Part shown: positions 24,017-32,217 of the stretch, one piece after another | How the letters are laid out: each line of letters opens with the position of its first letter | Position numbering within the stretch: the first letter of the stretch is position 1 | Source of the DNA: Chitinophagaceae bacterium | Lineage (GTDB): Bacteria; Bacteroidota; Bacteroidia; Chitinophagales; Chitinophagaceae | Length of the DNA: 64,000 nucleotides | Assembly (NCBI GenBank): GCA_021151685.1 | Contig: JAGKWS010000014.1 | Span: 15,733 to 79,732 of the forward strand | Reading direction: 5' to 3' | Position numbers and translations under genes: made by a program | Notes under the pieces: model-generated | What the model was told of the DNA's origin: nothing | Database searches by the model: none | The model's input: the letters and a program-made list of their open reading frames with translations, nothing else

Positions 24017-26031
24017 AGGCAGGCATTGCAAAAAAACTGACTACTACTTATTTCATCGTAACATTGGCTACGGTGATATCGGGCGTGGCAGGAACTGTAA
24101 TGCTGGTGCTGAATCAGAAGACGAATGCCGAAATCCGATATCAGACCATTCCGTCTATAGAGCAACTGAAACGACTGCGGGAAACGATGGTGGAGACGGG
24201 CAAACTGACGAGAACATGGACGTTTCTTGCCGGTAACAAAGACAAGGCCCGGTTGGAGGATATTCTTTTCAGAGAATATGGTAAGCTGGATAGTGCACTA
24301 CAGGCCAATGCCAAGCAGTGGGGGCGTGCAGAAGCCCGAACCCGGTGGCAGGCAGTGCAGAAGCGTACACGTAGCGTTATAGATTCTGCCATTACCATTA
24401 CCAACATACTGCCCAATGCCGAGGCGTACATGAGCGACAGCATAGTAGACCGGGCATCGGCCATATGCAACGGTATAGATGCAATGGTGGCAGCAAATGA
24501 CAATGAACTATCGACTTTGATAACGGTGCGAGAGGCCGAGCTGGAAGTGCAGCAGAACAGGTCTGGCCGGTTGTTGCGATTGATGTTTGTGGTAGTATTT
24601 GCCTCGGTACTGGTATCGGTAATGGTGAGTCTGATAGCCATGAGATACCTGAAACGGTATATAGTGGTGCCACTGATGCGGTTGCAAGAGGTGATACTGG
24701 AAATGGCGGCGGGCGAGGTGCCCCATGTGGCAGAGACCGAAGCCATGGACGAAATAAGCGAGATGCAGTGGGCGGTACACAGGATGGTAGGTGGTATAGC
24801 CGAGAAGGTACGATTTGCCGATGAACTGGGTGCTGGAGACTACACGGCCAACCTTTCTTTATTGTCGGGAGATGACAAGTTTGGGCAGGCCCTGCTGAAC
24901 ATGCGCGACGACCTGAAAAGGCGGGAAAACATCATGTTGGAGCAAGACCAGCGGCTGCGTGCTGCCGAACGGCTGGCCGGTGTGGGTAACTATTTTTTGG
25001 ATATAGAAAGCGGCGAGTTTACCTGTTCGGAAGCACTGCTGGAGATATTGGGGATAGATAAACCGCACATTCACAAAATGGTAGATTGGCGAACGGTGAT
25101 AGCCCCACAGTTTCATGAAATGGTAGCCAGTGCGGCCCGCACAGCCATAAAAACACGCCAGAAGTTTATTGCCAGTTACATCATTCGCCGGATATCGGAC
25201 GGGAAGGAACGGTGGGTATATGCCGTAAGTGAATATAACTTTAACGACAAGGGGCGTGCGGTTTCGATATTTGGTACTATACAAGATATAACACAGGCCA
25301 AGCTGCTGGAGCTGGATTTGCAGGCATCGTACCAGGTGGCAAGAGAGCAGAACTCGCGTTTGTTGAATTTCTCTTACATAGTATCGCATAACCTGCGGAT
25401 GCATGCGGTGAACATACGTAGCCTGCTGCAACTGATGGCTGATGCCGGCAGTGATGAAGAGCGGAAAGAATTTATGGCATGGCTGACGAAGGCATCGGGG
25501 CAAATGGATGAAACTCTGCACCATTTGAACGAGATTGTAGCCATGCAACAAACTATGAACCTGAAAAAGGAAGAACTGCAACTATGGAATGCTATAGAGC
25601 TTGCTACCGACCAGTTGCGGTTTGAAATAGTAGAAAAAGCGGCACATATTGTGAACGAGGTGCCGGCTAATGTTACTATTAGGTACAATTCTGTGTTTCT
25701 CAATAATATTTTGCTTAACTTTCTGTCTAATGCCATCAAGTATGCGCATCCCGAACGAAAGCCAGAGATTGTATGGCGATACAGTGAAGTGTATAACGAG
25801 TTGAGAAACCAGAAGTGCCATGTGTTGGAGATTGAGGACAATGGGTTGGGGATAGACATGGAACGGCATGGCGAGAAATTGTTTGGTATGTACAAGACAT
25901 TTCATGGCAATAAAGATGCCAAGGGTATAGGTTTGTTTATGGCCCGGTATCAGATAGAAGCCATGGGTGGCTCTGTAACGGTAAGCAGTACCCCCGGAAA
26001 GGGTTCTATTTTCAGAATGACCATAATGTAA
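24013..26031 (+). CDS. Membrane sensor histidine kinase (HAMP, PAS, HATPase)
   Basis: A 672-residue kinase from a GTG at 24013 overlapping the receptor stop by four bases. TM1 is about residues 10-33. A periplasmic helical sensor of about 150 residues follows, then TM2 near 190-212 (LMFVVVFASVLVSVMVSLIA). Next come a HAMP-like linker (LVVPLMRLQEVILEMAAGEV), a PAS domain with ERWVYAVSEYNF and GTIQDITQAK, and a HisKA-like helix with the phospho-acceptor in FSYIVSHNLRMHA. The HATPase has NFLSNAIKYAHPERKPEIV, DNGLGI and KGIGLFMARYQIEAMGG. It is predicted to phosphorylate the adjacent single-domain response regulator. Confidence 0.92.
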   Translation: MKAGIAKKLTTTYFIVTLATVISGVAGTVMLVLNQKTNAEIRYQTIPSIEQLKRLRETMVETGKLTRTWTFLAGNKDKARLEDILFREYGKLDSALQANAKQWGRAEARTRWQAVQKRTRSVIDSAITITNILPNAEAYMSDSIVDRASAICNGIDAMVAANDNELSTLITVREAELEVQQNRSGRLLRLMFVVVFASVLVSVMVSLIAMRYLKRYIVVPLMRLQEVILEMAAGEVPHVAETEAMDEISEMQWAVHRMVGGIAEKVRFADELGAGDYTANLSLLSGDDKFGQALLNMRDDLKRRENIMLEQDQRLRAAERLAGVGNYFLDIESGEFTCSEALLEILGIDKPHIHKMVDWRTVIAPQFHEMVASAARTAIKTRQKFIASYIIRRISDGKERWVYAVSEYNFNDKGRAVSIFGTIQDITQAKLLELDLQASYQVAREQNSRLLNFSYIVSHNLRMHAVNIRSLLQLMADAGSDEERKEFMAWLTKASGQMDETLHHLNEIVAMQQTMNLKKEELQLWNAIELATDQLRFEIVEKAAHIVNEVPANVTIRYNSVFLNNILLNFLSNAIKYAHPERKPEIVWRYSEVYNELRNQKCHVLEIEDNGLGIDMERHGEKLFGMYKTFHGNKDAKGIGLFMARYQIEAMGGSVTVSSTPGKGSIFRMTIM

Positions 26032-26035
26032 GAAA

Positions 26036-26419
26036 ATGAAAAGAATAGTCATTATTGACGACGACCCCATGTATCAGTTGATTGTGAAGCATCTGTTACA
26101 GAAAATTGATAAGAGTATCGATGTAGCCGATTATGAAAATGGTGCGGATGCAGTTATGGGTTTGTCGGCCATGCCAGCGTCGGATTGGCCTCATGTAGTG
26201 TTTCTGGATATCAATATGCCCATAATGGATGGGTGGCAGTTTTTGGCAGAGGCTGCCGAAAGAATACCAGAACTGGCGCAACGCTGCCGAATATACATGC
26301 TGAGTACATCGATAGACAACCGTGACCGCGACCGGGCCGAAGCCATGCCGGCAGTGCGCGAGTATATCTGCAAGCCGGTAACGAAGGAAAAACTAAGAGA
26401 AATAGTAGAACATCTATAA
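26036..26419 (+). CDS. Single-domain response regulator
   Basis: 127 residues, receiver domain only. Acidic Asp 8-10 (IIDDDPMY), phospho-acceptor Asp about 58 in VVFLDINMPIMDGW, Ser/Thr in MLSTS near 90-91, and Lys about 113 in YICKPV are all present. It starts four bases after the kinase stop. Lacking an output domain, it would act through protein-protein contact, in CheY-like fashion. Confidence 0.93.
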   Translation: MKRIVIIDDDPMYQLIVKHLLQKIDKSIDVADYENGADAVMGLSAMPASDWPHVVFLDINMPIMDGWQFLAEAAERIPELAQRCRIYMLSTSIDNRDRDRAEAMPAVREYICKPVTKEKLREIVEHL

Positions 26420-26468
26420 GCCATCCTTTTACGGAAAGTCTTGCCCAAAGGTGCTTGCAATAACGATA

Positions 26469-26501
26469 TTGCATGTGGTATGGGCTTAAATAGTACCTTT
26501 G
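26469..26501 (+). promoter_or_regulatory. Bacteroidota promoter: TTG then 22 bases then TACCTTTG
   Basis: TTG at 26469-26471 and TACCTTTG at 26494-26501 are spaced as in the -33/-7 consensus. The ATG of the dehydrogenase is at 26532, after a 30-base leader. This position argues against any start upstream, such as the codon at 26499. Confidence 0.7.
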
Positions 26502-26531
26502 CCAATACTAAATGAATTAATATATAATTTT

Positions 26532-28169
26532 ATGAATAATGCTTATTTCGATTTTGCTGAGCCAAAAAACGAACCTATTTTGGGTTATGGACCGGGCTCG
26601 GCAGAGCGCAAGGCACTGAAAGCAGCACTTGCCGATTTGAAGAGCGTGCAACGGGATATACCGATGTACATTGATGGTAAAGAGGTGCGGAGTGGTAACA
26701 AGGTAGAGATACGCCCACCGCACGAAACAGCGCACTTGCTGGGTCATTTTCATGTGTCTGAAGAGCAACATGTACATGATGCCATAGACGCTGCACTGAA
26801 CGCCCGTACCAAGTGGGCGGCCATGAACTGGGAGCAGCGGGCATCTATTTTTTTGAAGGCGGCAGACCTGCTGGCCAACAAATACCGCTTTAAGATGAAT
26901 GCGGCTACTATGCTGGGCCAGAGTAAGAATGCGTTTCAGGCCGAGATAGACAGTGCCTGCGAACTGATAGACTTTCTGCGGTTCAATGTGCATTTTCTGA
27001 GCCAGATTTACAAGGGGCAGCCAATTTCGCCAGCCGGCATGAACAACCGTATGGAGTACCGCCCTCTGGAGGGTTTTGTATTGGCCGTTACGCCGTTCAA
27101 CTTTACAGCTATAGGTGGCAACCTGCCTACCAGTGCGGCTATGTGTGGCAATGTGGTGGTGTGGAAGCCAGCCAACACGCAAATCTATTCGGCCAGTGTG
27201 TTTATGGACATACTGATAGAGGCTGGTTTGCCCCATGGTGTTATTAATCTTATTTACCCTCCCGGCCCGCTGGTAGGCGATATTTGTTTTGCCCATCCAT
27301 CATTTGCAGGTGTCCACTTCACGGGGTCTACCGGGGTTTTCCAGCATATGTGGAAGGCGATTGGTAACAATATAGCCCGCTACAAATCTTACCCGCGCAT
27401 AGTGGGCGAGACTGGTGGTAAAGACTTTGTGTTTGTACACCCATCGGCCAATGTAGATGCTGTGGTAACTGCGTTGGTGCGTGGCGCATTCGAGTATCAG
27501 GGGCAGAAATGCTCGGCGGCTTCGAGAGCCTACATACCCCACAATTTGGCAGAAGAGATAAAGAAAAAGCTGGTTGCTGAGCTGGCTACCATCAAGATGG
27601 GACCGGTAGACGACTTTACCAATTTTGTGAATGCGGTGATAGACGAGCGTTCTTTCCTGAACATAACCCGCTACATAGATGCGGTGCGCGAAGGTAATGG
27701 CGATGCCAAAATACTGACCGGTGGTTCTTACGACAAGTCGAAAGGCTGGTTTATAGAGCCTACTGTAATTGAAACCACCGACCCATTGTACGTAACGATG
27801 TGCGAGGAGATATTTGGCCCGGTACTGACCATATATACCTATGAGGCAGATATGTGGATACAGACGTTGGACGTGCTGGACAATACATCGCCCTACGCGT
27901 TGACTGGTGCCATATTTGCACAAGACCGCTATGCTATAGAGTATATGACCAAGGCATTGGTAAACAGTGCTGGTAACTTTTATATAAACGACAAGCCAAC
28001 TGGTGCAGTGGTGGGCCAGCAACCATTTGGTGGTGCACGAGCATCGGGTACCAACGACAAGGCAGGTTCGGTACTGAATCTATACCGTTGGTTGAGTCCG
28101 CGTACTATTAAAGAAACCTATGTGAGCCCTGTAGATTACAGGTATCCATTCCATCAGGCCGACAAATAA
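26532..28169 (+). CDS. pruA: L-glutamate gamma-semialdehyde dehydrogenase (PruA type)
   Basis: 545 residues, the usual length for the proline/arginine pathway enzyme that oxidises glutamate-gamma-semialdehyde (P5C) to glutamate with NAD+. Motifs seen are PFNFTAIGGNLPTSAAMCGN, FTGSTGVFQHMWK, the general-base region GETGGKDFVF, and catalytic Cys in YQGQKCSAASRAYIP. The C-terminal GGARASGTNDKAG pattern distinguishes this ALDH subfamily. No proline dehydrogenase gene adjoins it, so the preceding step must be encoded elsewhere. A clear promoter precedes it and a hairpin follows. Confidence 0.93.
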   Translation: MNNAYFDFAEPKNEPILGYGPGSAERKALKAALADLKSVQRDIPMYIDGKEVRSGNKVEIRPPHETAHLLGHFHVSEEQHVHDAIDAALNARTKWAAMNWEQRASIFLKAADLLANKYRFKMNAATMLGQSKNAFQAEIDSACELIDFLRFNVHFLSQIYKGQPISPAGMNNRMEYRPLEGFVLAVTPFNFTAIGGNLPTSAAMCGNVVVWKPANTQIYSASVFMDILIEAGLPHGVINLIYPPGPLVGDICFAHPSFAGVHFTGSTGVFQHMWKAIGNNIARYKSYPRIVGETGGKDFVFVHPSANVDAVVTALVRGAFEYQGQKCSAASRAYIPHNLAEEIKKKLVAELATIKMGPVDDFTNFVNAVIDERSFLNITRYIDAVREGNGDAKILTGGSYDKSKGWFIEPTVIETTDPLYVTMCEEIFGPVLTIYTYEADMWIQTLDVLDNTSPYALTGAIFAQDRYAIEYMTKALVNSAGNFYINDKPTGAVVGQQPFGGARASGTNDKAGSVLNLYRWLSPRTIKETYVSPVDYRYPFHQADK

Positions 28170-28189
28170 TCGGTATTGCAAGAGCAGAA

Positions 28190-28226
28190 CACGGCAGGGG
28201 CAGCAATATTGTTCCTGCCGTTTTTG
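28190..28226. terminator. Bidirectional terminator after pruA
   Basis: ACGGCAGG (28191-28198) pairs with CCTGCCGT (28214-28221), with the inner AGCAATATTGTT also self-complementary, followed by TTTTT. The convergent hydrolase gene stops six bases later. Confidence 0.8.
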
Positions 28227-28231
28227 TTTTC

Positions 28232-29041
28232 TCAGAAGAGCGACATCTGTACACCCTTTGCGGTTTCGGGTTCTTTGCTGCCGGTAATGCGAAAGACTTC
28301 AGACTCGGTGTAGCGAGATGCTACCGATACCTGTACCGACTGGGCATGAGGGCGGAATGTGGCCAATGCCAGATCGGGGTCATTATTCTCGCGCGAGAGG
28401 TGCGCCAGCCACAAGTGCGACATGTAGGGGGCGCGGTAGTTGACAAATAAGTCGAGTGCCTGTTTGTTGGAAAGGTGCCCCTGATCTCCGCTGATTCTCT
28501 TCTTCAGGTGGTAGGGGTACTTGCCATTATTCAGCATGTCGTCGTCGTAGTTTGCCTCCAGAAAGGCTGCATGGCATAGCGAAAAATGGTAACGAACCTG
28601 CTCGCAAGGTGCGCCAATATCGGTAAAGACACCCACACGCACACCATTGCAGGTCACTACAAAGCTGCTTGGGTCTACAGCGTCGTGCCACTTGGCAAAG
28701 GCTGTTACCTGCATGCCTGCAATATTTACCGGCTCCAGATTGCGTAGGGGGCGCAACAAATGTGCTGGTGGCAATGTATTGCTGTTGCGTATGGTGGGCA
28801 GGCTGGCGTACACGGGCAAGTCGTAGCGTTGTGCCATTACATCGAGGCCCTTTACATGATCTATATGCTCGTGCGAAATGAATATGGCCTTCAGGCTATC
28901 GAGTGGCAGCCCCAGCTTGCGCATGCGTTTCTCCATTTCGCGTGCCGATATGCCTGCATCAATCAGCACAGCACCCTCGCTGCTACCAATGTAGTAGCAG
29001 TTGCCGTTGCTGCCCGAATTGAGTGAGGCTACCTTTACCAT
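28232..29041 (-). CDS. MBL fold metallo-hydrolase, WalJ/YycJ-like
   Basis: 269 residues. The metallo-beta-lactamase metal motif is SHEHIDHVKG, with further ligands in GVFTDIG and AHLSREN. The start LNSGSNGNCYYIG and the 'LASGSSGN'-like N-terminal strand are characteristic of the WalJ/YycJ group, linked to cell-wall control or DNA mismatch processing in Firmicutes. Its substrate in Bacteroidota is unknown. It is transcribed toward the pruA terminator and divergent from the ECF sigma gene. Confidence 0.85.
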   Translation of the reverse strand: MVKVASLNSGSNGNCYYIGSSEGAVLIDAGISAREMEKRMRKLGLPLDSLKAIFISHEHIDHVKGLDVMAQRYDLPVYASLPTIRNSNTLPPAHLLRPLRNLEPVNIAGMQVTAFAKWHDAVDPSSFVVTCNGVRVGVFTDIGAPCEQVRYHFSLCHAAFLEANYDDDMLNNGKYPYHLKKRISGDQGHLSNKQALDLFVNYRAPYMSHLWLAHLSRENNDPDLALATFRPHAQSVQVSVASRYTESEVFRITGSKEPETAKGVQMSLF

Positions 29042-29220
29042 ATATATTCAAAGATAGGTAAACGCAGTGGTTTACAGTTGGTTACAGCCGTATCGTTATG
29101 ATTGTAGAAACAATATGTAGATAACGGTGCTGGTTTTGTGGAAATCGGCTGTATTTGCATCTGTATCAGGTGCGCAAATGATGTGGTGAGACCGTATATT
29201 GTGAATCAAATATTGCCCGA

Positions 29221-29796
29221 TTGGCACTTTTTTCCAGACATACTACCTATACCGATGACGAGTTGCTGCGGTTATACCGGCAAAGTGCCGATAACCAGTG
29301 GCTTGGTGCATTGCTGCAACGGTATACAGGTATGCTGCTTGGGGTTGGTATTAAATACCTGAAAGACGAGGCACTGGCCGAAGACGCTGTGCAACATGTG
29401 TTTGAGCTGGCACTAACAAAACTGCCGGCTGGCGAGATTGCCAACTTCAAGGGCTGGCTATATGTACTGATGCGCAACTACTGCCTGCAATACCTGCGCG
29501 ACAGAAAACCGATGGCCGGCGACAATGTGCTGGAACAATATGATGGCACGGCCGACACGGGAGCAGATGTGCGCCTGCTGGAAGAACAACTGACACACGT
29601 AGCAGATGCTCTTACAGAGATAGCAGAGGAGCAGCGAATAACTATAACACTCTTTTACCTGCAAAAACACAGCTACGAACAGATAATTGAGAAAACAGGG
29701 TTTACCTTTATGCAGGTGAAGAGTTACATACAGAATGGTAAACGTAACCTGAAAACGATATTGATGCGGAAGTTTCGGAATAGCGGAAATGAGTAA
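29221..29796 (+). CDS. ECF-type RNA polymerase sigma factor
   Basis: 191 residues from a TTG at 29221; the next Met would cut region 2. The sigma-70 region 2 includes LGVGIKYLKDEALAEDAVQHVFE and FKGWLYVLMRNYCLQYLRD. Region 4 has ITLFYLQKHSYEQIIEKTGFTFMQVKSYIQNGKRNLK. It directs RNA polymerase to a specific regulon. It overlaps the next gene, encoding a small membrane protein, by eight bases, the usual sigma/anti-sigma arrangement, so its activity is probably held at the membrane. Confidence 0.9.
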   Translation: MALFSRHTTYTDDELLRLYRQSADNQWLGALLQRYTGMLLGVGIKYLKDEALAEDAVQHVFELALTKLPAGEIANFKGWLYVLMRNYCLQYLRDRKPMAGDNVLEQYDGTADTGADVRLLEEQLTHVADALTEIAEEQRITITLFYLQKHSYEQIIEKTGFTFMQVKSYIQNGKRNLKTILMRKFRNSGNE

Positions 29797-30139
29797 TGTA
29801 CACGACATATGGCCAAAGGGTTCGGGACGGATATCTGAACAGCAGTTGCTTGCCTACATGGAGGGTACGCTGAGTGAAGCTGACCGGAGGGAGGTGGAAT
29901 TGTGGCTATCGGAAGAAGGCATGGAAAGCGATGCCTACGATGGGCTGGTGCAGATAAATGCACCTGAGCGCAGTGCCTCTATAGCCCGTATAAACAGTGG
30001 GCTACGCAAAAAACTAAAAAAGAAAAAACGCACTACCCCCATTATGTCGCAGTATTATCCGGTAGTGGCTGTATTGCTGATACTGCTGCTGGCATTGGTA
30101 GCCTGGCTGGTATACCGTATGTGTATTGTTGTTCTGTAG
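29789..30139 (+). CDS. Small membrane protein, probable anti-sigma factor
   Basis: 116 residues. A cytoplasmic helix region with ISEQQLLAYMEGTLSEADRREVELWL resembles the anti-sigma N-terminal domain of Bacteroidota ECF partners. A basic stretch (LRKKLKKKKR) and one transmembrane helix (YYPVVAVLLILLLALVAWLV, about 90-109) follow, and the protein ends shortly after. It has almost no periplasmic domain, so it is unlike FecR. It overlaps the sigma gene, so it probably sequesters that sigma factor. How the signal would enter is not visible. Confidence 0.7.
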   Translation: MSNVHDIWPKGSGRISEQQLLAYMEGTLSEADRREVELWLSEEGMESDAYDGLVQINAPERSASIARINSGLRKKLKKKKRTTPIMSQYYPVVAVLLILLLALVAWLVYRMCIVVL

Positions 30140-30197
30140 CACGTACTTATCTATAAATGCGTACATTTACCTGTATCAGACTAATTTGTACAAGGTT

Positions 30198-30821
30198 ATG
30201 AAAGGTGCCGGTGATAATGCGCAGTTGCTGAGTGGGGTGTCGGATATGTTGATCAACAACATTGGAGAACCTTTGTGGCTGGTAGATAATCAACTGAACA
30301 TATTGGACAGTAACAAGGCATTTGCCCTATGGGTGGCACACTTTATAGGGCAGCCATTGGGCAAGGGCGACAATGTGCTGTTTGAGGGAAAAAACAAGCT
30401 CTATGCCGATAAGTTTGAAACCTGTTACAAGTTGGCCCTGACAGGGCACAACTTTCGGACGGTAGAGGATATGCACATAGATGGTGCTGTACACTATACC
30501 AGTGTGTGGTTTCAGGCGGTGAAGAATGCCGAAGACGAGGTGGTGGGGGTGTGCTGTAGTGCCCGCGATATAACCGAACACCGCAGGCATATAAAAACAA
30601 TAGAACAGCAGAACGAGGTGCTGCGAGAGATAGCCTTTATAGCCTCGCACAAAATACGTGGCCCGCTGGCCACCATTATGGGGCTGGAGCAGTTATATAA
30701 TCGCGAGAACCCGGCAGATACAGAAAATGCACAACTGATAGAGGGTATCAGGAAGATGTGTACCGACATGGATGAAATGATTCACCACGTTGTCAGGATG
30801 TCTAATTCGCTGGGTGTGTAA
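30198..30821 (+). CDS. PAS protein with HisKA-like segment but no ATPase domain
   Basis: 207 residues from the ATG at 30198. A longer frame from 30126 would overlap the anti-sigma gene and gives an unlikely N-terminus. The PAS domain spans about 20-125 (EPLWLVDNQLNILDSN ... VCCSARDITEH). A coiled-coil leads into a dimerisation hairpin, IAFIASHKIRGPLATIMGLEQL, with a His in the phospho-acceptor position. The protein ends after the second helix, without any HATPase domain. It could be a decayed kinase, or a phosphotransfer/regulatory partner of another kinase. A 23-bp stem terminator follows. Confidence 0.8.
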   Translation: MKGAGDNAQLLSGVSDMLINNIGEPLWLVDNQLNILDSNKAFALWVAHFIGQPLGKGDNVLFEGKNKLYADKFETCYKLALTGHNFRTVEDMHIDGAVHYTSVWFQAVKNAEDEVVGVCCSARDITEHRRHIKTIEQQNEVLREIAFIASHKIRGPLATIMGLEQLYNRENPADTENAQLIEGIRKMCTDMDEMIHHVVRMSNSLGV

Positions 30822-30862
30822 ATACTGCCCTATGTAAATATCATTTTTGGGTAGTATATAAT

Positions 30863-30918
30863 AACGAAACACAAATACTTATGGCAGAATTGAGGGCCAT
30901 AAATATTTGTGTTTCGTT
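30863..30918. terminator. Very long bidirectional terminator hairpin
   Basis: A 23-bp stem (30863-30885 with 30896-30918, one mismatch) with a 10-base loop sits between convergent genes. Its length is unusual for a plain terminator. Confidence 0.8.
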
Positions 30919-30948
30919 GTTGCTGTTATTCTATTTGTCAGGCAGTTC

Positions 30949-32049
30949 TTAGCGTACTATTTTCACTACACCCCATTCTTGCCCGGCGGTTATTCTTGCC
31001 ATGTAGTTGCCAGCTGGCAATGCATCAAGGTTCAGGTCTTTTTTGTTGGTATATGTTTGCAGCAGCTTGCCGCCCATGTCATATACTTCTACTACATAGG
31101 TTTTCCAGCTATCGGGCAATTGTAGTGTTACAAGCCCATTGGCAGCTGGGGTAGGGTAGGCAGCTATGCTGGTATTTTGACTTTTCACACGTGATACACT
31201 GGTAGCAAACTCGGGCCGGTAGTGGTCTCGGTATCGTACTGTGGTAGGCAGCTCGGCACCACCCACCGATATGGCCGATGCAAACAAGGCCGGCATATGG
31301 TCGCCATTTACCAGCCATCTATACTCTACAGTGGTGCGTGGCAAACCAAAGGTGGTGCCGCTGAAGGTTACAGAGTCTATCTCTACAATTTCGGACCGCA
31401 CGCGAATGCATGGCGTTGGTGTAGTGTAGTATGGGGTGGTAATGTTACCCCAGCCGTCTACACGGGTATACCGGGTTCCCTTTTGTTCTATGCTGCCAGC
31501 AGAGGCTGCGCCAAACTTCAGGTGAAAATCGTTGGATGCCATGGTGCCGTAGCTGAGCGGAAAATGGTACAACATATCGGGTTGTATATAGTCGGTACCC
31601 AGTGCAAAACCGGTAATGGTGGCACTGAATGCCTCTGCTACAAAACAAGACGGGCTGGTGAATTTAGAATAGTAGTTACGCAGGTCTTTGATAGTGATAC
31701 CCGAAGATATGAGCCCAAGCCCCGGAATGCTATCGGCAATAATGGTGCCGTAGCTGTAGCGGGCCGATATGCCCGGTAGCAAAGGCGGTAAACCCAATAG
31801 CAAGGGATTAACCTCGCCGGGGTATTTGTACTCTTCCATCCCTTGCCCGGTGGCAATCAGTTCGTAGTTCCATGTACGTGCCGCACCACTGTCTGCAGCC
31901 CACGATGCTGCACCGGTTGGTGTTGTGGTGCTATACCGCAGCGTGTCGCCATGTACGGGCATATCATCGGCAGTAATAGTGATTTGAGCTTGAACAGTGT
32001 TGAGTGCGAGCAATGCTGCTGTGGTGGAGAGGAGGAACTTCATGGACAT
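30949..32049 (-). CDS. Secreted protein with T9SS sorting domain
   Basis: 366 residues from 32049 (MSMKFLLSTTAALLALNTVQAQ), a clear signal peptide; the longer frame from 32070 adds a poor N-terminus. The body (about 280 residues) is a beta-rich region I do not recognise. It starts ITITADDMPVHGDTLRYSTT and includes WNYELIATG and YRWLVNGDHMPALFASA. The C-terminal 75 residues (SIAAYPTPAANGLVTLQLPD ... YMARITAGQEWGVVKIVR) are a type A sorting domain. Similar unknown T9SS cargo proteins occur widely in Bacteroidota. It is surface-located or released. Confidence 0.8.
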   Translation of the reverse strand: MSMKFLLSTTAALLALNTVQAQITITADDMPVHGDTLRYSTTTPTGAASWAADSGAARTWNYELIATGQGMEEYKYPGEVNPLLLGLPPLLPGISARYSYGTIIADSIPGLGLISSGITIKDLRNYYSKFTSPSCFVAEAFSATITGFALGTDYIQPDMLYHFPLSYGTMASNDFHLKFGAASAGSIEQKGTRYTRVDGWGNITTPYYTTPTPCIRVRSEIVEIDSVTFSGTTFGLPRTTVEYRWLVNGDHMPALFASAISVGGAELPTTVRYRDHYRPEFATSVSRVKSQNTSIAAYPTPAANGLVTLQLPDSWKTYVVEVYDMGGKLLQTYTNKKDLNLDALPAGNYMARITAGQEWGVVKIVR

Positions 32050-32177
32050 GGAATTTTGGTAAATATACAAATCAAATGTTGATTTTCTTTTCGTGATATG
32101 TTTGATTGGTTGTCTGTCATATTGTTATTGAGGACTGTTTGGGGAAAGTTTTCTTTATTCGGGTGCCCATAATGGCC

Positions 32178-32185
32178 TAATTTTG
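32178..32185 (+). promoter_or_regulatory. TAnnTTTG box (TAATTTTG) upstream of hutU
   Basis: TAATTTTG lies 32 bases before the ATG at 32218. No well-spaced TTG element is visible, so it is a weaker prediction. Confidence 0.45.
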
Positions 32186-32217
32186 CCACATTATTCAAAA
32201 AACGGAATAGAAAAGCA

